This document shows, piece by piece, positions 24,398 through 35,156 of a stretch of DNA of 64,000 nucleotides. How positions within the stretch are numbered: position 1 is the first letter of the stretch; each line of letters starts with the position of its first letter. A program made the translations under genes and the position numbers. Location: contig JAPOQN010000016.1 in the NCBI GenBank assembly GCA_026710655.1, forward strand, positions 1 through 64,000, given 5' to 3'. The notes beneath the pieces were generated by a model, which was not told where the DNA came from, made no database searches, and worked only from the letters and a program-made list of their open reading frames with translations. The stretch is from Chloroflexota bacterium. Lineage in GTDB: Bacteria > Chloroflexota > Dehalococcoidia > Tepidiformales > Tepidiformaceae.

Positions 24398-25657
24398 TCA
24401 CTCCCGCCAGACGATGTCGGCCTCGCCGAAGCGCACCGTGTCGCCCTCGGCGACCCCCTCGCGGCGAAGGGCGCGGGCCACGCCCCACCGCGTCAGGCGC
24501 CGGTCGATCTCGTCGCGCGCGCCCTCCTGCTCGAAGTCCATCATCTCGACGAACGTGACCACGCGTTGCCCCTCGACGACAAGGAGTCCCGGGCCCCGCC
24601 GCGTGACGGTGAAGCGCTCTTCCGGTTGCGGTCGCACAACCGGCAACACCTCGGGGGGGCGGGAGGCTGCGCGCTCGCGCTCGTCCCGCACCAGGGCCAT
24701 GAGCTGCGCCACGAGCGCATCCGTCCCGATGGCTTCCTGCGCCGAGATAGTGGCGACGGGCGCGCCCACGTGGGCCTCGAGCGTGGCGGCGGCGTCCCGC
24801 GCGATCTCCTCGTCGAGGTCCGACTTGGTGACGGCCACCACGCGGGGGATGTTGCTGAGCGCGTCGTCGTAGGCGCGTACCTCCGACTCGATGAGCTCGT
24901 AGTCGGTCACGGGGTCGATGGAGCTGCAGTCGACCACGTGCAGCAGGACACGGCAGCGGCGCACGTGCTTGAGGAACTCGAAGCCGAGGCCGTAGCCCTC
25001 GCTGGCCCCCTCGATGAGCCCCGGCAGATCGGCCAGGGTGAAGCGCTCGTAGCGGACTGAGACCACCCCGAGCATCGGTTCGAGGGTCGTGAACGGGTAC
25101 TCGGCAATCTTGGGCTTCGCGTGCGAGACGGCCGCCAGCAGGGTCGACTTCCCTGCGTTCGGGAGGCCCAGCAAGCCCACGTCCGCGAGCAGCCGCAGGT
25201 CGAGGCGCAGCGAAACCGACTCGCCGGCGTGGCCGCGCTGGGAGTAGTGCGGGGCCTGGTTCGTGCTGCTGGCGAAGCGCTTGTTGCCCCAGCCGCCACG
25301 CCCGCCCCACGCGACCAGGGCCGTCGCACCAGGCTCGGCGAGGTCGGCCAACGGCTCCCCCGTCTCGTCGTCGAAGGCAATGGTGCCCGCGGGCACGTCG
25401 AGCGTCAGGTCATCGCCCTGGGGGCCGGCACGGAGCTTGGGGCCGCCCGGACCACCGTTCCCGGCCTTGAAGCGGCGTCGGCTGCGGAACTGCTCCAGGG
25501 TGTACACGTCATCGACCGCGCGCAGGAGCACCCTTCCGCCCCGGCCCCCGTCACCCCCATCGGGCCCACCGAGGGGAACGAACTTCTCGCGGTGGAACGT
25601 CGCGGACCCATCCCCTCCGGAGCCGCCTTCGACTGTGATCAGAACGCTATCGAACAT
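24398..25657 (-). CDS. obg: GTPase Obg/CgtA
   Basis: 419 residues. The N-terminal Obg fold is glycine-rich (EGGSGGDGSATFHREKFVPLGGPDGGDGG). The central G domain has G1 GLPNAGKST, G3 DLPGLIEGAS and G4 TKSD. The C-terminal OCT domain runs from about residue 340 (FTVTRRGPGLLVVEGQRVVTFVEMMDFEQEGARDEIDRRLTRWGV). Obg is an essential GTPase in 50S ribosome maturation and stress control. It usually follows rplU-rpmA; here it stands without those genes. ATG 25657 starts the fold directly; an upstream extension is low-complexity and rejected. Confidence 0.97.
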   Translation of the reverse strand: MFDSVLITVEGGSGGDGSATFHREKFVPLGGPDGGDGGRGGRVLLRAVDDVYTLEQFRSRRRFKAGNGGPGGPKLRAGPQGDDLTLDVPAGTIAFDDETGEPLADLAEPGATALVAWGGRGGWGNKRFASSTNQAPHYSQRGHAGESVSLRLDLRLLADVGLLGLPNAGKSTLLAAVSHAKPKIAEYPFTTLEPMLGVVSVRYERFTLADLPGLIEGASEGYGLGFEFLKHVRRCRVLLHVVDCSSIDPVTDYELIESEVRAYDDALSNIPRVVAVTKSDLDEEIARDAAATLEAHVGAPVATISAQEAIGTDALVAQLMALVRDERERAASRPPEVLPVVRPQPEERFTVTRRGPGLLVVEGQRVVTFVEMMDFEQEGARDEIDRRLTRWGVARALRREGVAEGDTVRFGEADIVWRE

Positions 25658-25710
25658 CAGAACAGATCGTAGCGAAGGTGGAGGAGATAGGGATGGTGAT
25701 GGTGATGAGG

Positions 25711-25750
25711 CCTGCGGGACCGTTCGGGAATCACGCGATTCCCCCGCAGG
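25711..25750. other. Nested inverted repeat between the ABC exporter and obg
   Basis: An outer stem CCTGCGG (25711-25717)/CCGCAGG (25744-25750) encloses an inner perfect stem GGGAATC (25726-25732)/GATTCCC (25737-25743) with loop ACGC. It lies in the 246-base gap after the ABC genes and before obg on the minus strand, so it may end the exporter transcript or structure the obg leader. No T tract is present. Confidence 0.45.
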
Positions 25751-25903
25751 GATGGGGCTTTCCGGGGCGGTTGGCAGCGATGGCACCCGGGTGGGTTCCG
25801 TGCGGGTGGGTGTGCGGGGTTCGGCGTGCCTGCGGAGTTACACGGCAAGCCGTCGCGATGCGAACGCGGTTCCGCACGAGTTCCGTTCGGGTATCGGAAC
25901 GTG

Positions 25904-27877
25904 CTACTTGCCACCCGCGGGCTGCGGTGCGGCGTCGCCGACGTCACCCACATCGCCGCGGCGCCGGCGGATAGCGGCCTCGTCCTCGCCGAGGGCAGCA
26001 TCCTCTTCCTGCTCGTAGGTCATCTTGTAGAGACGTGCGTAGACGCCGTCGCGTGCGAGCAACTCATCGTGCGTGCCGATCTCGACCATGCGGCCGTTCT
26101 CGAGGACGACGATGCGGCTGGCCTCGCGGATGGTCGAGAGGCGGTGGGCGATAACGAACGAGGTGCGGTTCTGGAGGAGGTTGCGCAGGGCGCGCTGGAT
26201 GATGACCTCGGTCTGTGTGTCCACGTAGGCCGTGGCCTCGTCGAGGATGAGGATGCGGGGGGCGGCGAGGACCGCGCGGGCGAAGCTGAGGAGCTGGCGC
26301 TGCCCTACCGAGATGTTCTGGCCCCGCTGGTGGAGTTCGTGGTTGTAGGCGCCGGGCAGCCGGGAGATGAAGTCGTGCGCGCCCACCGCGATCGAGGCCT
26401 GCTCGATCTCCTCGTCGGTGGCGCCGGGCTTTCCGTACTCGATGTTCTCGCGGATGGTGCCGCTGAAGAGGTAGGGCTGCTGCAGAACCACGCCCATGAA
26501 CTGCGTGAGCGAGCGGCGCTTGATGTCGCGAACGTCGTGACCATCGATCTTGATGGAGCCGCCTGAGACGTCGTAGCCGCGGCTGATGAGGGTGGTGATG
26601 GTGGTCTTGCCCGAGCCGGTGTGGCCCACGAGGGCCATGGTCTCGCCGGGCTCCACGTGCAGATCGAAGTCCTGGAGGACGGGCACGCCCTCGACGTAGT
26701 GGAACTGGACATCGTCGAAGTCCACGCGGCCCTCGACGCTCTCGAGCTCGATGGCGTCCTTGCGGTCGCGGATGCGGGGCACCGTCTCGAGCACCTCGAA
26801 GATGCGCTGGCCCCCTGCCATGGCCCGCTGGAGCATGGTGTACTGCATCACCAGGTCCCGGATGGGCTCGAAGAAGCGCAGGATGAGGAGGATGAAGAGG
26901 ACGATGGCGCCCACGATGGTGGCCGCGGCCTCTGCCTCGATCGACCCGGAGCCGAGGGCGCGCCAGCCGGCGGCGATGAGCACTGCCGCCGTGGAGATGG
27001 CGATGCAGAGTTCGATGAGGGGCACCACCACCGCTGTCAGCGTTCCCGCCCAGATGTTGGCGTTGCGGTTCTCCTGGTTCATCACGTCGAACCGCTTGGC
27101 GTTTTCCTCCTCACGGTTGAGCGACTGCACCGTGCGCACGCCAGCGAGGCTCTCCCCGAGGTTCCCGTAGAGCTCGCTGATGCGGATGCGGACGTTGATG
27201 AAGGCCTCGCGCGCGTAGCGGGCCCAGATGGTGAGCACGAAGATGAGGGGGGGCACCACCGCCAGCGTGTACAGCGCCAGCTCCCAGTCCGCGTTCAGAA
27301 GCAGGGTGATAGCGATGGCGATGCCGACGATGTCGGCGAGGAACGTGAGGGAGCCCGTGCTGAGGAGCTCCTGCATGACCGTGACATCGCTGGTGAGGCG
27401 GGAAATCATGCGGCCCACCTCCATCTCGTCGTAGAACGAGAGCGAGAGGCCCTGCATGTGCTCGTACATCTCTGAGCGGAGCTCGTAGAGGAGCTGGGTG
27501 CCGACGCGCGCCATGACCAGTTGCTGGGCCATGCCGGCGACCCACCCGGCCACGCCCAGCCCGGCCAGCGTGCCCGCCCAGAAGGGGATACGCGAGGCGT
27601 CGCCCGTGAGCGCATCGGCCGTGGCCTTGGCGATGAAGAAGGCGGGTACGTAGATGGAGACGGAGACGATGAGCATGCAGGCGAAGGCGAGGATCAGCGC
27701 CCGCCGCCGGTGCTTCAGGTAGGGGATCATCTTGCGCACGACTTCGGCGTCGTACGGCTTGCCCAGGTACTCTTCGTCCCAGCCGTCGCTGCCGCGGTTG
27801 CCGCCCCGCATATTGCCTCGCTGGCCGCCGATGCCGGAGCTGTACCCGCCGGCGCCGCCGCCTCCCCACATGCCCAT
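25904..27877 (-). CDS. ABC exporter subunit with consensus ATPase half and degenerate signature
   Basis: 657 residues: a Gly-rich N-terminal tail, six membrane helices (about 55-355), and an ATPase domain (about 390-620). Walker A is GHTGSGKTT, Walker B is ILILDEAT with the catalytic Glu, and the switch His is in VIAHRLST. Its signature loop is NISVGQRQ instead of LSGGQ. The partner gene upstream has the mirror-image defects, so the two should form one heterodimeric exporter of the TM287/288 or BmrCD type, with this subunit giving the Walker/His half of the active site. It starts within the stop of the partner gene (TAATG overlap). A lipid or drug substrate is likely, but unknown. Confidence 0.93.
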   Translation of the reverse strand: MGMWGGGGAGGYSSGIGGQRGNMRGGNRGSDGWDEEYLGKPYDAEVVRKMIPYLKHRRRALILAFACMLIVSVSIYVPAFFIAKATADALTGDASRIPFWAGTLAGLGVAGWVAGMAQQLVMARVGTQLLYELRSEMYEHMQGLSLSFYDEMEVGRMISRLTSDVTVMQELLSTGSLTFLADIVGIAIAITLLLNADWELALYTLAVVPPLIFVLTIWARYAREAFINVRIRISELYGNLGESLAGVRTVQSLNREEENAKRFDVMNQENRNANIWAGTLTAVVVPLIELCIAISTAAVLIAAGWRALGSGSIEAEAAATIVGAIVLFILLILRFFEPIRDLVMQYTMLQRAMAGGQRIFEVLETVPRIRDRKDAIELESVEGRVDFDDVQFHYVEGVPVLQDFDLHVEPGETMALVGHTGSGKTTITTLISRGYDVSGGSIKIDGHDVRDIKRRSLTQFMGVVLQQPYLFSGTIRENIEYGKPGATDEEIEQASIAVGAHDFISRLPGAYNHELHQRGQNISVGQRQLLSFARAVLAAPRILILDEATAYVDTQTEVIIQRALRNLLQNRTSFVIAHRLSTIREASRIVVLENGRMVEIGTHDELLARDGVYARLYKMTYEQEEDAALGEDEAAIRRRRGDVGDVGDAAPQPAGGK

Positions 27878-29742
27878 TAGGACGCGCCTCCACCGCCGCC
27901 CGCTGCGGGCGCGGCCTGCTCCGGCTCGGTTGCGGTCTCGCCGGCCTCCCGTGCGGCCGCGGCCGCGGTGACCTCCCCCAGCGCTTCTTCCTGGTCCCGC
28001 AGCTCGAGGTCGTAGATGGAGCGGTACAGCCCCTCCTGCTCAAGCAGCTCCGTGTGCGTGCCGCGCTGGACGACCTCGCCCTGGTCGAGAACGAGAATCT
28101 CGTCGGCCCGCATCACCGTGCGCAGGCGCTGGGCGATAACGAACGTCGTGCGGCCTTCCATCAGCGTCGCCAGGGCCTGCTGGATGAGGAACTCGGTCTG
28201 CGTGTCGACGCTGGCCGTCGAGTCGTCGAAGACGAGGATGCGCGGGTCGAGCAGGAGCGTGCGCGCGATGGCGACGCGCTGGCGCTGGCCGCCGGAGAGG
28301 GTGACGCCGCGCTCGCCCACCCACTCGTCGTAGCCGTAGGGCAGGCTCATGATGAAGTCGTGGATGCGGGCGGCCTTGGCGGCCGTCTCGATCTCTTCCT
28401 GGGTGGCCCCGGGCTGGCCGTAGGCGATGTTGTCGCGGATGGTCCCCACGAACAGGAAGACATCCTGCTGCACCGAGCCGATGCTGGCGCGCAGGGAGTC
28501 GAGGGTGAAGTTGCGGATGTCGACCCCGTCGATGGAGATGGAGCCCTCGGTCACGTCATAGAAGCGTGGCAGCAGGTTCACGACGGTGGACTTGCCGCTG
28601 CCGGTGGGCCCGAGCAGGGCGATGATCTTTCCCGGTGGCGCGTCGATTTCGATGTTCTTGAGGACGGCGCTGACGCTGTCGTACCCGAAGGAGACGTCGC
28701 GGAAGCGGACATGGCCGCTGGGGCTGCCGAGGGGCGTGGCGCTGGGGCGCTCCTCCACGGCGGAGCGGGCGTCGAGGACCTCGAAGACCCGCGTGCCCGC
28801 GGCGATGGCGCGTGAGAAGGAGGTGATCATGAAGCCGAGCATGCGCACCGGCATCTGCAGGAGCTGCAGGGCCACGAGGAAGAGGATGAGCTCGCCAGCG
28901 GTGAGGCTCCCCTGTGTGATGTAGAAGGCGCCCACGCCCACCGTGGCCGCCACCTGGATTCCGGAGATGCCCTGCAGCATGGGCGCGTGCCGCGCCATCA
29001 GGGTTGCCTGGGTGAGCTGGAGGTTGCGCTGCTCCTCGGCGGCGTTCCCGAACTTGGCGGCCTCCACGGGCTCGCGGCTGAACGCTTTTACCACGCGGAT
29101 GCCGCCCAGCCCCTCGTCCGCGACCTCCGTCATACGCGCCTCGCTCTGCTGGATCTCGACCCAGAGGGGGCGCATGACGCGGTGGACCGCCCACGAGCGG
29201 TAGGCGATGAAGGGCAGGGTGACGCAGCTCACGAGGGCGAGCTGCCAGTGGAAGTAGAACATCCCCCCCACGCCCACGATGACCATGATGATGATCATCA
29301 GGAGCCGCAGCGAGGCCATCGACATGAACATGCGGATGGCCTCCACGTCCTGCGTCGCGCGGGACATGATCTGGCCGGTCTGCACCTTGTCGTGGTAGGC
29401 GTAGCTGAGCCGCTGGACGGTGTCGTAGATCTGGTTCCGCAGGTCGTAGGCGATGCGCTGGCCGAGGCTCTCACTGATGTACGTCTGCGCGAACGCGGAG
29501 ATGCCGCGAGCCGCGGCGAAGCCGATGACCAGCATCGCCGCCAGGATGAGCGTGCTGCGGTCTCCCGTGAAGGTGATGAAGTTGCCTTCGCGCACCGGGT
29601 CCAGTCCGATATCGATGGCGATCTGGGCGAGGAAGGCCGAGCCCATGCCGAAAAGGGCGGCGCCAAGCATGGAGAAAAGCCCGATGCTGAGCATCCGCCG
29701 GTAGGGGATCGCGTAGCTCCAGAGGCGAAGAATGACGCCCAA
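27877..29742 (-). CDS. ABC exporter subunit with degenerate Walker B and switch residues
   Basis: About 621 residues: six membrane helices, then an ATPase domain with Walker A GPTGSGKST and a perfect signature LSGGQRQR. Walker B is ILVFDDST (Asp in place of the catalytic Glu) and the switch residue is Gln (VIAQRL) instead of His. This is the regulatory half typical of heterodimeric exporters, and its LSGGQ completes the active site of the 657-residue partner downstream. The TTG start at 29742 has an AAGGAG ribosome binding site; a GTG at 29775 would add 11 residues. The C-terminus is Ala/Gly-rich. It is divergent from groES. Confidence 0.92.
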   Translation of the reverse strand: MGVILRLWSYAIPYRRMLSIGLFSMLGAALFGMGSAFLAQIAIDIGLDPVREGNFITFTGDRSTLILAAMLVIGFAAARGISAFAQTYISESLGQRIAYDLRNQIYDTVQRLSYAYHDKVQTGQIMSRATQDVEAIRMFMSMASLRLLMIIIMVIVGVGGMFYFHWQLALVSCVTLPFIAYRSWAVHRVMRPLWVEIQQSEARMTEVADEGLGGIRVVKAFSREPVEAAKFGNAAEEQRNLQLTQATLMARHAPMLQGISGIQVAATVGVGAFYITQGSLTAGELILFLVALQLLQMPVRMLGFMITSFSRAIAAGTRVFEVLDARSAVEERPSATPLGSPSGHVRFRDVSFGYDSVSAVLKNIEIDAPPGKIIALLGPTGSGKSTVVNLLPRFYDVTEGSISIDGVDIRNFTLDSLRASIGSVQQDVFLFVGTIRDNIAYGQPGATQEEIETAAKAARIHDFIMSLPYGYDEWVGERGVTLSGGQRQRVAIARTLLLDPRILVFDDSTASVDTQTEFLIQQALATLMEGRTTFVIAQRLRTVMRADEILVLDQGEVVQRGTHTELLEQEGLYRSIYDLELRDQEEALGEVTAAAAAREAGETATEPEQAAPAAGGGGGAS

Positions 29743-29830
29743 TCCGCAACTCCTTGGAGCCTCCGACGCTACCACACCCTCACGCGAAGGTGAAATTTGC
29801 CGGATCCGGGGCCGGTCATGAACAGCCTCG

Positions 29831-29857
29831 CTAGCACTCTCGGCGGGAGAGTGCTAA
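29831..29857. promoter_or_regulatory. CIRCE element (HrcA operator)
   Basis: CTAGCACTC (29831-29839), a 9-base spacer and GAGTGCTAA (29849-29857). This matches the CIRCE consensus TTAGCACTC-N9-GAGTGCTAA except for the first base. It lies 47 bases upstream of groES, so groESL should be repressed by HrcA and released on heat shock. hrcA is not in the window. Confidence 0.95.
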
Positions 29858-29903
29858 GATGCCCGGCACGCTCAAATTTCAAGAAAGCGTTTGGAGGAAA
29901 TCC

Positions 29904-30218
29904 ATGCCCGCCAAGACAGCCACCAAGACCGAGCTCGTGCCCCTGGCCGACCGCATCGTCGTCACTGCCCTCAAGCAGGAAGAAGAGACCGCCAGCGGCA
30001 TCATCATTCCCGACACCGTGAAGGAGAAGCCGCAGCAGGGCGAAGTGATCGCCGTGGGCCCCGGCAAGCGCGATGACAGCGGCTCCCGCCACACCATCGA
30101 CCTGGAGCCCGGCGACCGCATTCTCTACGCCAAGTACTCCGGTACGGACGTGAAGCTCGACGGGATCGACTACATCGTCCTCGAAGAGAAGAACATCCTC
30201 TGCAAGCTCGTCTCCTAA
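29904..30218 (+). CDS. groES: Co-chaperonin GroES
   Basis: 104 residues with a TTGGAGGAAA ribosome binding site before ATG 29904. The GroES barrel is plain: [43 protein letters not shown], with the mobile loop [10 protein letters not shown] that docks on GroEL, and the final [14 protein letters not shown] strand. It caps GroEL during folding. The CIRCE operator lies upstream and groEL begins 27 bases downstream, making one heat-shock operon. Confidence 0.98.
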   Translation: MPAKTATKTELVPLADRIVVTALKQEEETASGIIIPDTVKEKPQQGEVIAVGPGKRDDSGSRHTIDLEPGDRILYAKYSGTDVKLDGIDYIVLEEKNILCKLVS

Positions 30219-30242
30219 GGGAGCGCACGGGAAGGACCCTGA

Positions 30243-31865
<1,623 letters not shown>

Positions 31866-31867
31866 TC

Positions 31868-31987
31868 ATGTTGGAACGGCTGCGGTCCGGCCCTATCAAG
31901 TACATCGCCTTCCCCATCATCCTGCTGGGACTCGCCTTCGTGGTGGTCCGAAGGTTCATGGGGGGCGGGTCCTCGGAAGAGGCCTAG
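31868..31987 (+). CDS. 39-residue single-pass membrane protein behind groEL
   Basis: The short frame starts at ATG 31868, two bases after the groEL stop, with GGAGGAG inside the groEL end as its ribosome binding site. The peptide opens MLERLRSGPIKYIAFPII and has one hydrophobic helix (IKYIAFPIILLGLAFVVV, about residues 10-27), then RRFMGGGSSEEA. Basic residues flank both ends of the helix. Position and signal imply co-expression with the chaperonin under CIRCE control. No family is recognised. A hairpin terminator follows, so it appears to be the last gene of the operon. Confidence 0.6.
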   Translation: MLERLRSGPIKYIAFPIILLGLAFVVVRRFMGGGSSEEA

Positions 31988-32009
31988 GCAGCCCTCCCCG
32001 GCATTCATA

Positions 32010-32053
32010 CGCAGAGCGCGGCCCCTCATTGGGGGCGGCGCTCTGTGCGTTTA
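32010..32053 (+). terminator. Terminator-like hairpin of the groESL operon
   Basis: CAGAGCGC (32012-32019) pairs with GCGCTCTG (32038-32045), and an inner GCCCC (32021-32025) pairs with GGGGC (32032-32036). The stem is followed closely by GCGTTT. It lies just after the small membrane protein gene. Confidence 0.65.
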
Positions 32054-32054
32054 A

Positions 32055-32075
32055 GGGCCCGGAAGCGCCGGGCCC
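32055..32075. terminator. Second hairpin after the groESL operon
   Basis: GGGCCCGG (32055-32062), loop AAGCG, CCGGGCCC (32068-32075): a perfect 8-bp stem immediately after the first hairpin and before the ClC gene. There is no T run; it may reinforce termination. Confidence 0.45.
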
Positions 32076-32156
32076 CGATGGCCGTGGGTTGGTTTCCGCT
32101 CCCCGCCATCGATATGCGGAGTAGCCGGAGAGGGCTATAGGCGTACGATTTAGCGC

Positions 32157-34202
32157 GTGGCAATAAGGCGGGCGCGGGGGCGTCGCTGGAGAAGGCGGGC
32201 CGGTGGCCGCCTGCGGCGGCGTCTCGGCCGCCTCACGACCCAGGATGTCCTGCGAGCGCTCTGGCTGGGCGCGCTCATCGGGCTGGTCACGGGCATCGCC
32301 GCCATCCTCTTCTTCGAAGCGCTCGACCTTGCGACCAAGTACATCCTCGGCGAGCTGACGGGCTATTCGCCTCCCCACCCCTTCGGTGAAGGGGGCGACG
32401 AGGCCCAAGGCCCCAGCCGCAGGTGGGCGCTGCCCCTCGTGGTGGGGCTGGGGGCGCTTGCGTCGGGCATCCTCGTGTACACCCTCGCCCCCGAGGCGGA
32501 GGGCGCCGGCGCCGACCAGGTCATCGACGCCTTCCACAAGCGCGGGGGACGCATGCGCCTGCGTGTCATCCCCGTGAAGCTGGTCGCCTCCGCCATCACG
32601 ATCGGAAGCGGGGGGTCGGCCGGCAGGGAGGGTCCGGCCGCCCAGATTTCGGGCGGCATCGGGTCGGTGATCGCCGACCGCCTTGGACTGGACGCCGTCG
32701 AGCGCCGCCGCGCGCTGGTGGCGGGTATGGGAGCGGGCGTGGGCGCCATCTTCCGCGCCCCCCTGGGCGGCGCGATGATGGCCGCCGAGGCGCTCTACCG
32801 CGACGACTTCGAGGCAGACGCCATCCTGCTCTCGCTCATCTCTTCGATCGTGGCCTTCGCGGTGTACGGCGCCTGGTACGACTACACGCCCATCTTCGGG
32901 GGCACCTCGGGGTTCTCCTTCAGCAACCCGGAGGAGCTGCCCTACTACCTCGCCCTGGGCGTGGCCTGCGGCCTGCTCGGGATCCTCTACGCGCGCGGGT
33001 TCGAGACGACCCAGGACCTCTTCCGCCGTCTCACCGCCCCGCGCTGGGTGAAGCCCGCCATCGGCGGCGTGCTCGTCGGCTGCATCGCCATGTTCGCCCC
33101 CGAGGCGATCCACATCGGGTACGGGTGGGTGCAGCGCTCCCTGACCCCGGACGAGGTGATGGACTTCTCTCTCTGGCTCATCATCGCCCTGCCCTTCCTG
33201 CGCATCATCACCGCTTCCCTCACGGTGGGGTCCGGGGGAGCGGGAGGCATCTTCGGCCCCGGGATGGTGGCGGGAGGGATGCTGGGGGCGCTCTTCTGGC
33301 GGCTGTTCCACGACCTCCCCGGCTTCCCGGCCGACCCCGCGCCGCTCGTGATCATCGGCATGATTGCCGTCTTCGGCAGCATCGCCCACGCCCCCCTCGC
33401 GATGATGCTGATGGTGGGCGAGATGACCGGAAACCTCTCGCTGCTGGCCCCGGCCATGGTGGCGGTTGCGGTGGCGACGCTGCTGGTGGGCAACACGAGC
33501 ATCTACCGCAGCCAGGTGTCCACGCGCGCGGACTCGACCGCCCACCGCCACCGTTTCGCCTTCCCCCTGCTCGACGCGCTGCCCGCCGAGCGCGCGGTAG
33601 TGCCCCTGCCCACCGTGCCCGACACCGCCAATGTGGCGGAGGCGCTCTCTGTGCTGGAGCGGGCGAGCAGCGTCGACGGGATGGTCGTGGACGAGCAGGG
33701 CAAACTCGTGGGCGAGATCGTGGCCGAGGAGCTGCGGGCCGCCCCCGATGCGGGCGCGCCCGCCGGGGGGTTCACCAACGACCTGCCCGCCGTGGTGCTC
33801 GCCGACACGCCCCTCGACGAGGCCCTCGACCGGCTCGCGAGCAACGATCGCCGCTGGCTGCCCGTGCTCGATGGCAGCGATGGTCCCGTGCTGGGCGTCA
33901 TCGATGCGCGTGCGCTGGTGCGCTCCTACCGCCAGGCCGTGCAGCAGCAGGTGCGCCCGCTGACGCCGGTCGATGAGCAGATCAGCACGATGGAACTGAC
34001 GGTGGCGGTGGGGGCCCCGGTGGAGGGCAAGACACTGGCCGCGGCGGGGCTGCCCCAGGGCGTGCGCGTCCTGACGATGGAGCGGGCGGGGCGCCTCTCG
34101 GCCCCCGCGGGCGACACGGTTCTGCGCCGCGGTGATCGCCTGACGCTGGCGATGACGCGGGGCACGCGGGCCGAGGTGCTCTCGCTGGTGCTCGGCAACT
34201 GA
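32157..34202 (+). CDS. ClC-type chloride channel/antiporter with CBS and TrkA_C-like regulatory tail
   Basis: 681 residues from a GTG. An Arg-rich N-terminus precedes the ClC membrane domain (about 30-450). Selectivity-filter motifs are GSGGSAGREGPAAQ (the gating Glu follows GR) and GSGGAGGIFGPGM. The C-terminal cytoplasmic part has a CBS pair at about 475-600 (TVPDTANVAEALSVLERASSVDGMVVDEQGKLVGEI and a second copy) and a final RCK_C-like segment (PVEGKTLAAAGLPQGVRVLTMERAG...LRRGDRLTLAM). This combination suggests nucleotide-controlled chloride transport. The sequence does not decide between channel and H+/Cl- exchanger. Confidence 0.93.
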   Translation: MAIRRARGRRWRRRAGGRLRRRLGRLTTQDVLRALWLGALIGLVTGIAAILFFEALDLATKYILGELTGYSPPHPFGEGGDEAQGPSRRWALPLVVGLGALASGILVYTLAPEAEGAGADQVIDAFHKRGGRMRLRVIPVKLVASAITIGSGGSAGREGPAAQISGGIGSVIADRLGLDAVERRRALVAGMGAGVGAIFRAPLGGAMMAAEALYRDDFEADAILLSLISSIVAFAVYGAWYDYTPIFGGTSGFSFSNPEELPYYLALGVACGLLGILYARGFETTQDLFRRLTAPRWVKPAIGGVLVGCIAMFAPEAIHIGYGWVQRSLTPDEVMDFSLWLIIALPFLRIITASLTVGSGGAGGIFGPGMVAGGMLGALFWRLFHDLPGFPADPAPLVIIGMIAVFGSIAHAPLAMMLMVGEMTGNLSLLAPAMVAVAVATLLVGNTSIYRSQVSTRADSTAHRHRFAFPLLDALPAERAVVPLPTVPDTANVAEALSVLERASSVDGMVVDEQGKLVGEIVAEELRAAPDAGAPAGGFTNDLPAVVLADTPLDEALDRLASNDRRWLPVLDGSDGPVLGVIDARALVRSYRQAVQQQVRPLTPVDEQISTMELTVAVGAPVEGKTLAAAGLPQGVRVLTMERAGRLSAPAGDTVLRRGDRLTLAMTRGTRAEVLSLVLGN

Positions 34203-34205
34203 GGG

Positions 34206-34571
34206 CTAGCCGTACACGAAGCGCAGGGCCACGGCGAGCGCGGCCACGAGCAGGATGGCTCCCGCGACCGTGAGGAAGGCTCGCCGGGAGCGCTCGCGCT
34301 CCTCCGCGGCGGTGCGGTAGGCGACGAGCGCGTGTTCGCCGCCCAGCTCGCCGATGATGCCGCGGGCCTCGTCTATGCGGGCGCGGGGGACGAGCAGGGC
34401 GTAGGAGCTTCCGAAGACGCTGGCGCCGCCGAGAGCCGCGCCCGAGCCGCGCTCGACGAAGGCGGCGTCGATCTCGGCTTCGTGGAGGGCATCCATCCAG
34501 ATGCTCGCCTCGGCGATGTCGCTCGCCTCGGCGACGATGGTGGCGCCGTCGGTGTCGCCTGCGGAGGTCAT
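34206..34571 (-). CDS. DUF2007-like small protein with C-terminal membrane helix
   Basis: 121 residues. The N-terminal 70 residues (ATIVAEASDIAEASIWMDALHEAEIDAAFVERG...SYALLVPRARIDEARGIIGEL) match the DUF2007 putative signal-transducing fold, in which a short alpha/beta domain resembles half a ferredoxin-like PII fold. A Lys/Arg-rich linker and one membrane helix (FLTVAGAILLVAALAVALRFVYG) close the protein. ATG 34571 is chosen; it faces the divergent gene at 34623. It is convergent with the ClC gene, only 3 bases apart. Confidence 0.72.
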   Translation of the reverse strand: MTSAGDTDGATIVAEASDIAEASIWMDALHEAEIDAAFVERGSGAALGGASVFGSSYALLVPRARIDEARGIIGELGGEHALVAYRTAAEERERSRRAFLTVAGAILLVAALAVALRFVYG

Positions 34572-34622
34572 GTTGGGGGCAGTGTAGTCCCCGCAGCGCC
34601 GGGGTTCGCTACAGTTGGGGCC

Positions 34623-35153
34623 ATGCCGAAGGCGGACGGCTCCCTCAAGGCGCGCGAGTTCGTGTTCTTCTGCGAGGACCAGATCCTGACGCAGCTGCCG
34701 CCCGCCATGCCCCAGCCGGAGCGCCGCGTGCGCTGGACGATGCTGCAGATGCACTTCGGCAACCAGCACGTGCACTTCGAGCTGCAGCCGCAGATGGGGC
34801 GGGGCGTGGTGGAGGCGGGGCTGCACTTCGAGGGGCCGGTCGAGGCGAACGACGCGTGGGTCGAGCTGCTGGCCGCCAACGCCGCCGACCTGCTCGGCGA
34901 GCTGGGCCCTGTCTGGGAGCTGGAGGAGTGGACCTCGACCTGGCGGCGGCTGCACCGCCCCTTCCCCTTCGACCGCCTCACCGTCGAGCTCGCGAACGAG
35001 GTCTCGGGCGAGGTCGCCCGCGCGATGACGGTGCTCCACCCGCTCATCGAGGAAGGCGCCGCCGCCATCGCGGTCGCCACGCCCGCATCTCCAACGGGGC
35101 GGCACGGCGGTTCCGGTCGGGACCGGCGCTGGCGCCGGCGCGCGCGTCGCTAG
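34623..35153 (+). CDS. Conserved-looking protein of unknown function
   Basis: 176 residues. Residues 1-150 form a mixed alpha/beta domain (FVFFCEDQILTQLPPAMPQPERRVRWTMLQMHFGNQHVHFELQP...GRGVVEAGLHFEGPVEANDAWVELLAANAADL). The ends of the second strand carry several His residues (HFGNQHVHFE). The C-terminal 25 residues are strongly basic (Arg/Gly). No signal peptide or membrane segment is seen, and I do not recognise the family. It is divergent from the DUF2007-like gene, whose start is 51 bases away, so they share a promoter region. Confidence 0.6.
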   Translation: MPKADGSLKAREFVFFCEDQILTQLPPAMPQPERRVRWTMLQMHFGNQHVHFELQPQMGRGVVEAGLHFEGPVEANDAWVELLAANAADLLGELGPVWELEEWTSTWRRLHRPFPFDRLTVELANEVSGEVARAMTVLHPLIEEGAAAIAVATPASPTGRHGGSGRDRRWRRRARR

Positions 35154-35156
35154 GCG

